Positions 5,614 to 10,016 of a stretch of 10,016 nt of DNA are shown here, piece by piece; position 1 is the stretch's first letter, and every line of letters starts with the position of its first letter. The stretch is from JALOAP01 sp964632355 (lineage in GTDB: Bacteria > Chloroflexota > Dehalococcoidia > Tepidiformales > Tepidiformaceae): assembly GCA_964632355.1 (NCBI GenBank), contig CAZWBW010000100.1:1-10016 (forward strand). The letters run 5' to 3'. The translations under genes and the position numbers were made by a program. The notes under the pieces are model-generated. The model was not told the origin of the DNA. It searched no databases and was given only the letters and a program-made list of their open reading frames with translations.

Positions 5614-6536
5614 CCGTTTCGGTTAGCCAGCAAATCGCCGCAGAACGCCACGATCGCGCCGTTCAGCACCTCCGCTGCTTCCCACTGCACGAAGTGCCCG
5701 CAGTCCCGCAGCAGGAACGGCCCGACGCGGTTCGGGAATACCACCTCGGCCATCCGGTCGAAATCCGGGTAGATTACGTGGTCCGAAGGCCCGAACAGCA
5801 CGAGGCAGCGCGTGGGGTTCGGCGTTGCCATCGCCGAAGGTTCGCTTCGCGCCGCAGGGTCGAACACGCTCTCGTACCCCCCGAAGCTCGCTCGTAGCTT
5901 CGCCCCGTCCGCGAACGGCTCCGTCATGAAGTCCACTGCCTCGGGCGAAAACGAACCCGGGTGCGCCCAGAACCGCGACGTATAAAACGTCGCGATGTAC
6001 CGGCGCCGCTCCCCCTCGGTCGCCAACTCCGCCGCCAGCGCGTCCGCGTTCGTCCCCTGCCGCCGGAAGTAATCCGACGCCTCCACCGGCGCCCGCGTTC
6101 GAAGCCCGGACATCTGCTCCTTGTCGTACGGAAGCGGCGAATTGAACAGCACCATTCGATCGACGAACCCCGGATACCGCAGCGACAGGTCCTGGATCAC
6201 CGGCCCGCCGAGGTCCCCGCCGCACACCACCACCCGTTCGTGGCCCAGTTCGTCGTGCACCAGCGCGTACAGGTCCCGCACGTGCGACGGCACATCGTGG
6301 AACCCGTCCGGTCCCACCTCCGAATCCCCGAACCCCCGCAGGTCCGGCACGATGACCTCGAACCCGGCCGCGGCGAGCTCGGCGATGTTGCGCCACCAGA
6401 TCCGCTTCGTCTCCGGCCACCCGTGGACCAGCAACAGCGGCACGCCGCCCGCACCCTCCCGGATGTACGCCTGCCGGAAGCCCCGGCGCGAGCAGTACTG
6501 CACGGCGAATTGGTCGGAACGAAGGTCATCGGGCAT
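5610..6536 (-). CDS. Alpha/beta hydrolase, epoxide hydrolase / haloacid dehalogenase-like
   Basis: A 308-residue alpha/beta hydrolase. Core motifs: LLLVHGWPET (35-43, oxyanion-hole HGWP), VPDLRGFGDSE (63-73), the nucleophile elbow VVCGGDLGGPV (103-113, nucleophile Asp108), GPSDHVIYPDF (249-259, likely the acid Asp252) and DCGHFVQWE (278-286, catalytic His281). An Asp nucleophile, rather than Ser, places it with soluble epoxide hydrolases and haloalkane/haloacetate dehalogenases. The cap (about 138-235) has candidate Tyr residues (Y156, Y185, Y221), which would suit epoxide opening. The exact substrate cannot be read from sequence. ATG 6536 gives the natural N-terminus; a GTG at 6578 would add 14 residues with no family match. 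The SD is weak. It is divergent from the YhdH-like gene and overlaps the 3' end of the MBL gene by four bases. Confidence 0.9.
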   Translation of the reverse strand: MPDDLRSDQFAVQYCSRRGFRQAYIREGAGGVPLLLVHGWPETKRIWWRNIAELAAAGFEVIVPDLRGFGDSEVGPDGFHDVPSHVRDLYALVHDELGHERVVVCGGDLGGPVIQDLSLRYPGFVDRMVLFNSPLPYDKEQMSGLRTRAPVEASDYFRRQGTNADALAAELATEGERRRYIATFYTSRFWAHPGSFSPEAVDFMTEPFADGAKLRASFGGYESVFDPAARSEPSAMATPNPTRCLVLFGPSDHVIYPDFDRMAEVVFPNRVGPFLLRDCGHFVQWEAAEVLNGAIVAFCGDLLANRNG

Positions 6537-6620
6537 GGCGGCACTCGTCTCTGTCGGAATGATGCGCCAAGATAACACCGCGCCACGCCCCTTCGCGCCA
6601 CATCAGCCGGGAGTACCGCC
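6537..6620. promoter_or_regulatory. Divergent promoter gap, hydrolase / YhdH-like reductase
   Basis: An 84-bp gap between two divergent starts. GGGAG (6609-6613) is the SD of the + strand gene, seven bases before ATG 6621. The only A/T-rich core is AAGATAACA (6569-6577), where the promoters probably meet. No convincing -35/-10 pair is visible on either strand. Shared regulation of the two genes is possible. Confidence 0.35.
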
Positions 6621-7610
6621 ATGCCTTACCGTGCCTTCGTCGTAAATAAGTCCGGTGACGACTTCACCGCTGGCCTCACCACGCTCGATGAATCCGACCT
6701 GCCCGAAGGCGATGTCACCATTCGCGTCGAATGGTCCAGCGTGAACTACAAGGACGGCCTGGCCACCACCCCCAACGGCCGCGTGGTTCGCTCATATCCC
6801 ATGACGCCCGGCATCGACCTCGCCGGCACCGTCGTTGAATCGAAGGACCCGCAGTTCGCCGCCGGCGACCCCGTCGTCGTCATCGGCTACGACCTCGGTG
6901 TTTCGCACCCGGGTGGCTACGCCGAACTCGCCCGCGTCCCCGCGAACTGGGTCGTTCGCCTCCCCGAAGGCCTGACCACGAAGGAGGCGATGGCTATCGG
7001 CACCGCCGGCTTCACCGCGGCGCAGTCTGTCGTCGCGCTCGAAGAGCACGGCATCCGCCCCGAGAGCGGCCCCATCATCGTCACCGGCGCGACCGGCGGC
7101 GTTGGCAGCACTGCCGTGAGCATGCTCGCGCAACTCGGCTACACCGTCGCCGCCAGCACCGGCAAGGCCGACGAACACGACTACCTGCGCGAACTCGGCG
7201 CCACCGAAATCCTCTCGCGGGAAGAGGTCAGCGCCGAAAGCAACCGCCCCCTCGAAAGCGAACGCTGGGCCGGCGCCGTCGACCCCGTCGGCGGCTCAAC
7301 CACCGCCTACCTCGCCCGGACCATGAAGTACGGCGGTGTCATCGCCCTCTCCGGCCTCACCGGTGGCGGGCAGATCAACACCTCTGTCTACCCGTTCATC
7401 CTGCGCAGCGTCAGTCTCATCGGCATCGAATCGGTCTTCTACCCAATCGAGAAGCGCCGCGCGCTCTGGCAGCGCCTCGCCACCGACCTCAAGCCCCGCG
7501 GCCTGCTCGACACGATCGCCCACGAGACCGGCCTCGAAGGCATCCCCGACGCCGTCGCCCGGATCCTGAAGGGGCAGGTTCGCGGCCGGACCCTCATTCG
7601 CGTCCAGTAA
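6621..7610 (+). CDS. YhdH/YhfP-family NADPH oxidoreductase (acryloyl-CoA reductase-like, AcuI)
   Basis: A 329-residue medium-chain dehydrogenase/reductase of the YhdH/YhfP (AcuI) family, which is about this length and zinc-free. Family marks: MPYRAFVV at the N-terminus, SSVNYKDGLATT (39-50), PMTPGIDLAGTVVES (60-74), the cofactor-binding TGATGGVGSTAV (155-166), ELGATEILSR (191-200), GAVDPVGG (218-225) and KYGGVIALSGLTGG (236-249). It ends GRTLIRV, a typical family C-terminus. Characterised members reduce the double bond of acryloyl-CoA with NADPH, as in propionate/3-hydroxypropionate or DMSP metabolism. Others are called quinone reductases, so the substrate here is inferred. ATG 6621 has GGGAG seven bases upstream. 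The gene is monocistronic by layout, ending in a strong hairpin at 7626-7648. Confidence 0.93.
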   Translation: MPYRAFVVNKSGDDFTAGLTTLDESDLPEGDVTIRVEWSSVNYKDGLATTPNGRVVRSYPMTPGIDLAGTVVESKDPQFAAGDPVVVIGYDLGVSHPGGYAELARVPANWVVRLPEGLTTKEAMAIGTAGFTAAQSVVALEEHGIRPESGPIIVTGATGGVGSTAVSMLAQLGYTVAASTGKADEHDYLRELGATEILSREEVSAESNRPLESERWAGAVDPVGGSTTAYLARTMKYGGVIALSGLTGGGQINTSVYPFILRSVSLIGIESVFYPIEKRRALWQRLATDLKPRGLLDTIAHETGLEGIPDAVARILKGQVRGRTLIRVQ

Positions 7611-7625
7611 GCGCCGAACCGTAGC

Positions 7626-7648
7626 GAGCGGGGGACCATCCCCCGCTC
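7626..7648. terminator. Bidirectional hairpin terminator between convergent genes
   Basis: GAGCGGGGGA (7626-7635) and TCCCCCGCTC (7639-7648) form a perfect 10-bp stem with a CCA loop, 16 bases after the YhdH-like stop. The right arm includes part of the DUF421 stop codon (7647-7649, read on the minus strand). There is no T-tract on either side, so it may act with Rho or as a 3'-end stabiliser for both transcripts. Confidence 0.65.
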
Positions 7649-8174
7649 ACACCCGCGTCGGCACCCCGTTCTCCTTCGTCACCACGCTGATTCGCCCGTC
7701 CCCCTCCATACAGGCGACCTTCACGTCTTCGATGCGCTCGACGCCCTGGTGGCGGAGCGTCGTCATCAGCTCCTCGACCGTGATCAACTCCTGGCGCATG
7801 TTTCGCCGCAACATCTTCCCGTCCTTCACCAGCATCAGCGGTGGCGGGTAGAACAGCCGCTGCATCACCGGGAAGTGGAACCCCAGCCAGTCGATCGCGT
7901 AGCTCCAGAAGATGATCGTCGACACCAGCACCAGCGAGTCGGCCATCCCTTGCGACTCCGTCGTGAGCGCGCCAGCACTTGCATCCGCGATCAGCACCAC
8001 CAGCAACAGGTCCGAAATGCTCACGCTGCCCGCCTGCCGCTTCAGTACCACCCGCAAAAGGGCGAAGAGCGCCAGGTAGGTCACCGAACCACGCAGGACC
8101 GTTTCGAGCAGCGGCGCCTGGAACTCCAGTAGCGAGGACCAGTCGATATCCACACCTGCCTCCGGGAGGGCCAT
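7647..8174 (-). CDS. DUF421 membrane protein (YetF/YcaP type)
   Basis: A 175-residue integral membrane protein. Three hydrophobic segments are visible (about 22-45, 53-70 and 80-98). The second carries the family-type SVSISDLLLVVLIADASAG, where DUF421 proteins have an xISxFDxxxxxxxG-like stretch. After the membrane part comes PPPLMLVKDGKMLRRNMRQ (110-128), a helix ITVEELMTTLRHQGV, and a small alpha/beta domain IEDVKVACMEGDGRISVVTKE, all in the order seen in YetF/YcaP proteins. The biochemical function of DUF421 is poorly known; members have been linked to spore germination and the cell envelope in other bacteria. ATG 8174 is chosen because GGGAGG lies about six bases upstream on the minus strand. 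A GTG/ATG extension of eight residues adds nothing conserved. Its SD and ATG lie in a hairpin (8159-8190), and its stop is inside the shared terminator. Confidence 0.87.
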   Translation of the reverse strand: MALPEAGVDIDWSSLLEFQAPLLETVLRGSVTYLALFALLRVVLKRQAGSVSISDLLLVVLIADASAGALTTESQGMADSLVLVSTIIFWSYAIDWLGFHFPVMQRLFYPPPLMLVKDGKMLRRNMRQELITVEELMTTLRHQGVERIEDVKVACMEGDGRISVVTKENGVPTRV

Positions 8175-8190
8175 ACAGCCCCTCCCGAGG
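8159..8190 (-). promoter_or_regulatory. Hairpin sequestering SD and start of DUF421 gene
   Basis: GGGAGGG (8164-8170) pairs with CCCTCCC (8180-8186), extended by CCTC/GAGG (8159-8162 and 8187-8190) with one bulged C at 8163. In the mRNA, read on the minus strand, the SD is in the 5' arm and the ATG (8174-8172) is in the 9-base loop. Such a structure would limit ribosome access unless melted or relieved, so it is a candidate translational control element. Confidence 0.55.
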
Positions 8191-8410
8191 CTAACCACAG
8201 CCGTGAAGCGAACCGCTCACGCACCCCCGGGATCGCTCGCAAGCGTGTAGAGGTTCCCCGGACAAGACACCCTCAGCCTTGCTGCTCGCTCCCCTACGGC
8301 ACCCTTAGTGTCTACCCGGCTCTAACACCAATCTTACGTATTCATATTCGGAACCCTCTTGCCCGCTTAAGGGAAATTACGTACGGTTCACTCGCGGTTC
8401 ACCCGACTTT
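8191..8410. promoter_or_regulatory. Gene-free divergent upstream region with short repeats
   Basis: No credible coding sequence. This is the most A/T-rich part of the window, especially 8320-8385, so promoters for the DUF421 gene (-) and the surface-protein leader (+) probably lie here. TTACGTA occurs twice (8334-8340 and 8377-8383). CGGTTCAC occurs twice (8384-8391 and 8395-8402) with a period of 11 bp, one helical turn. These are candidate regulator sites; no known operator is recognised. I could not settle on a specific -35/-10 pair. Confidence 0.4.
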
Positions 8411-8569
8411 TGCAGAGTGGCTAAGGGGTGAATCAGGGTGGAGTAAGCCCACGTCCGCTCGTGGCGGCGGGATTGCGGCCCCTGGTCAGGGCCTACGTCC
8501 CGGAGCGGCAAACAATCCACCGGCAACCCGGGTCGAGCGCAACTCGCCTGTGCCCGGCTCGGAACACGA

Positions 8570-8599
8570 GGTGCAGCGCGCGCGCCCCCGCGCTGCACC
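8570..8599 (+). other. Perfect 11-bp stem-loop in the leader
   Basis: GGTGCAGCGCG (8570-8580) and CGCGCTGCACC (8589-8599) are perfect complements with an 8-base loop. It is the strongest simple hairpin in the gene-free region. No T-run follows, so it is more likely part of an RNA fold than an intrinsic terminator. Confidence 0.65.
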
Positions 8600-8686
8600 C
8601 GCTGATCTAGGGGCGAATCCACCCAAGGAGGATTGCCTGACAGGACGAATGCATGGGGACGCGACGGGGAAGACGCACACCCCCTA

Positions 8687-8705
8687 CCGGCAAACCCACT
8701 GCCGG
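8687..8705 (+). other. Hairpin just before the surface-protein SD
   Basis: CCGGCA (8687-8692) and TGCCGG (8700-8705) form a 6-bp stem with loop AACCCAC. The SD GAAAGGA (8716-8722) follows 10 bases later, so the hairpin leaves the SD free. Confidence 0.45.
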
Positions 8706-8732
8706 GGCATTTCCTGAAAGGACCAAGGACAG

Positions 8733-10016
8733 ATGACGTTAGCCATCTACGGAAAACCGAGAAGGCGGCAGGTAGCCCTCGTGGTCCTGGCGCTCTTCGC
8801 AGTTCTCGGCGCCCTCGCGTTCGCTGCGTCGGCCGTGTTCGAAGCCTCGGCCGGTGCCAACGAGGATACCGAGGATGACGCCGGCGTCCTCGAGGCCACT
8901 GCTTCGCCTACCGACGACGCCAGCGAACCAACGTCCGAGCAGGACAGCAACGAAGGTGTCACGTCTGAGGACGACGCTACGCCCGCGCCCGAGGACGATG
9001 GCGAAGAAACCGAAGACGACGCCGTCCAGCCGGAAGAGCCCCAGCACCAGCTCAACGGCGGCGAAGATGAGCCCCTCTTCCAGGCCATGAGCACCGGGAC
9101 TGCGACGTTGCACCCCCCGCACCAGGGCGCCACGAACCCAGGGTTCCAAGTTGGTACTTGCCCTGCTCCACCCCAGTGTAAGTCTGGCTGGTGGGGTTGG
9201 CATTTTGTCTTCCAGGGCAACAAGACCGAGTTCGTGACTCTGTCGGTTCAGTTCCTGAACGCGGGAATCGTCACCGACTTCGTTTCGCATCCCACCGCCA
9301 AGCACGCATACGTCTGGACCCCGGGCCCCGACACGCTGCTGAATGCAACAGCAACCACCAACGGCGGCCCTGATAAGGATTTCAACCTGAGCCACGTCTG
9401 CCCCGGCTCCTCCGGTCAGGGCATCATCGTCAAGAAGGTCACGACCGGTGGTGACGCTTCTGGTGTCCAGTTCAGCGGCACCATCTCCAAGGCCAACGGG
9501 TGGAACACGCACGTTGCAGATTGGTCGGTCACCGGCAGCGATGTTACCAACCTGATCTCCCTGGCCCACGATGACTACCGCATCCGCGAGAACTCGGTGA
9601 GCGGTTGGACGCTCAAGGGCTTCGCGCTTGCTGACTCGAACGGTGTCTGCCCCTCCCAGAGCAACAAGTACGGATTCGACTCCGGTCAGTCCTACAAGAC
9701 GGTCAAGGTCAAGAAGAACCAGATCACCGTTGTCTGTGTCCTGAACGAGAAGAACCCGACCAGCACCGTAATCATCCAGAAGGTCGTGAAGGGTGGAGAC
9801 GCGACCGGAGTGACCTTCTCCGGTAACCTCGGCAACCTTCCGTGGGAAGTGACCGGTGGCGGTTCCGCAGTCACATTCACGTTGAACGTCGGGAGCTACA
9901 CCGTCACGGAGACCAATGTCCCCGATAGCTGGGAGCTCAAGGGCTTCTACGTTAGCGACAAGAAGAACCACCAGTGCTCGACGAAGGAGTCGGACTACTC
10001 GGGCAGCAGCAAGACC
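8733..10016 (+). CDS. Secreted or surface protein with acidic linker and SpaA-like repeats (3' end outside window)
   Basis: An open frame of 428 codons runs from ATG 8733 to the last base with no stop, so the gene is partial at its 3' end. GAAAGGA (8716-8722) is the likely SD, and an in-frame TGA at 8715-8717 excludes a longer start. Residues 8-35 have a basic segment (KPRRRQ) and a hydrophobic helix with Ala-rich AxA sites, a signal peptide or membrane anchor. Residues 43-115 are an acidic, Ser/Thr/Pro-containing linker with 28 Asp/Glu and no Lys or Arg. About 120-225 is a unique domain with CPAPPQCKSGWWGW and a core resembling no family I know. Then come tandem beta-rich repeats: IIVKKVTTGGDASGVQFSG (231-249) to WTLKGF (292-297), and VIIQKVVKGGDATGVTFSG (346-364) to SYTVTETNVPDSWELKGF (388-405), the SpaA/prealbumin-like adhesin type. 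Anchor and total length are unknown. Likely an envelope or adhesion role. Confidence 0.82.
   Translation, partial: MTLAIYGKPRRRQVALVVLALFAVLGALAFAASAVFEASAGANEDTEDDAGVLEATASPTDDASEPTSEQDSNEGVTSEDDATPAPEDDGEETEDDAVQPEEPQHQLNGGEDEPLFQAMSTGTATLHPPHQGATNPGFQVGTCPAPPQCKSGWWGWHFVFQGNKTEFVTLSVQFLNAGIVTDFVSHPTAKHAYVWTPGPDTLLNATATTNGGPDKDFNLSHVCPGSSGQGIIVKKVTTGGDASGVQFSGTISKANGWNTHVADWSVTGSDVTNLISLAHDDYRIRENSVSGWTLKGFALADSNGVCPSQSNKYGFDSGQSYKTVKVKKNQITVVCVLNEKNPTSTVIIQKVVKGGDATGVTFSGNLGNLPWEVTGGGSAVTFTLNVGSYTVTETNVPDSWELKGFYVSDKKNHQCSTKESDYSGSSKT
9423..10016 (+). repeat. Two tandem SpaA/prealbumin-like protein repeats
   Basis: Repeat A covers residues 231-340 (9423-9752). Repeat B starts at residue 346 (9768) and is cut by the window end. 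Matching landmarks are KVTTGGDASGV with KVVKGGDATGV (offset 115 residues) and WTLKGF with WELKGF (offset 108). Repeat A ends in a strand with Cys (TVVCVLNEK). The repeats have diverged at the DNA level, so this is an old duplication. More copies may follow beyond the window. Confidence 0.7.

Larger units (their letters stand above)
8411..8732 (+). ncRNA. Putative structured 5' leader RNA of the surface-protein gene
   Basis: This gene-free stretch of about 320 bp has many complementary pairs: CCACG/CGTGG (8449-8453 and 8460-8464), GGATTG/CAATCC (8470-8475 and 8513-8518) enclosing CCCT/AGGG (8480-8483 and 8488-8491), the 11-bp stem at 8570-8599, and CCGGCA/TGCCGG (8687-8692 and 8700-8705). GGGTGG (8436-8441) could pair at long range with CCACCC (8619-8624). 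The motif GGGGTGAATC (8425-8434) is echoed by GGGGCGAATC (8610-8619), and AATCCACC occurs twice (8514-8521 and 8616-8623). GGGGTGAATC recalls the c-di-AMP (ydaO) riboswitch core, but the other hallmark (CCGACAGCTAACC) is absent, so I do not assign a class. No intrinsic terminator with a T-run is visible. Short reading frames here look random. Confidence 0.4.

Noticed and set aside
5623..6420. 265-residue minus-strand open frame inside the hydrolase
   Set aside because: Same strand as the hydrolase but another frame; Gly/Arg-rich with no motif, whereas the chosen frame has a full catalytic triad.
8362..8390. Possible group II intron domain V end (ACGTACGGTTC)
   Set aside because: The matching 5' strand of domain V (GAGCCGTA) and any reverse transcriptase gene are absent.
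8411..8450. Possible tRNA D-arm (GCAGAGTGGCTAAGG) or RNase P-like segment
   Set aside because: No acceptor stem or T-loop (GGTTCRA) at the right distance, and the other conserved RNase P segments are missing.
8428..8610. Small plus-strand frame (60 residues) in the gene-free region
   Set aside because: Arg/Pro-rich, no SD, overlaps the strong stem at 8570-8599; better explained as leader RNA.
8377..8622. Small minus-strand frame (81 residues) in the gene-free region
   Set aside because: No SD, no domain, composition of random GC-rich sequence.
8650..8710. Possible c-di-GMP-I riboswitch words (GGGGACGC and GGCAAACC)
   Set aside because: The words occur in the wrong order and GACGCAAAGCC is not present.
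8739..9971. 410-residue open frame on the minus strand
   Set aside because: It is antisense to the surface-protein gene, which has an SD, signal peptide, acidic linker and recognisable repeats. The antisense translation has no family pattern and arises from GC-rich third codon positions.

Overview
The window is high-GC bacterial chromosomal DNA with short spacers and 11 protein genes that I can support. Several genes use GTG starts behind clear Shine-Dalgarno (SD) sites. The content (acyl-CoA metabolism, a YhdH-type reductase, an MBL-fold protein, a DUF421 membrane protein, a secreted SpaA-like repeat protein) would suit a Chloroflexota or actinobacterial-type genome. That assignment is an inference; no rRNA or other marker gene is present. 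I see no insertion sequence, CRISPR array, tRNA, rRNA or integrase.

Left part (1-3310, all + strand): a muconolactone-isomerase-like protein (8-292) is followed almost without gap by a flavin reductase (295-792). After a 142-bp spacer with two hairpins comes a membrane-anchored Rieske protein (935-1609). Next is a class V, PLP-dependent aminotransferase/kynureninase-like enzyme (1655-2806), whose ATG lies inside a perfect 10-bp inverted repeat. A DUF302 protein (2909-3310) closes this part; both of its expected cysteines are tryptophans.

Middle part (3316-7610, alternating strands): a 3-hydroxyacyl-CoA dehydrogenase (-), an UlaG/CMAH-like MBL-fold protein (+), an epoxide-hydrolase-like alpha/beta hydrolase (-) and a YhdH/AcuI-like enoyl reductase (+). 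Convergent neighbours are very tightly packed: a 5-bp gap at 3311-3315 and a 4-bp stop-codon overlap at 5610-5613. Divergent pairs have promoter-sized gaps of about 84-123 bp. These enzymes fit degradation of aromatic, fatty or xenobiotic compounds through CoA thioesters, but alternating strands mean they are not one operon.

Right part (7626-10016): a bidirectional hairpin terminator separates the reductase from a DUF421 membrane protein (-). That gene's SD is buried in a stem with its start codon in the loop. A gene-free stretch of about 560 bp follows. Its left half is relatively AT-rich with short repeats and probably holds promoters. Its right half has many complementary segments, including an 11-bp stem at 8570-8599, and looks like a structured 5' leader RNA. 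It leads into a large secreted or cell-surface protein (8733 to beyond the window end) with a signal peptide or anchor, an acidic linker and tandem Ig/prealbumin-like (SpaA-type) repeats. This leader and surface-protein unit is the most interesting part of the window.
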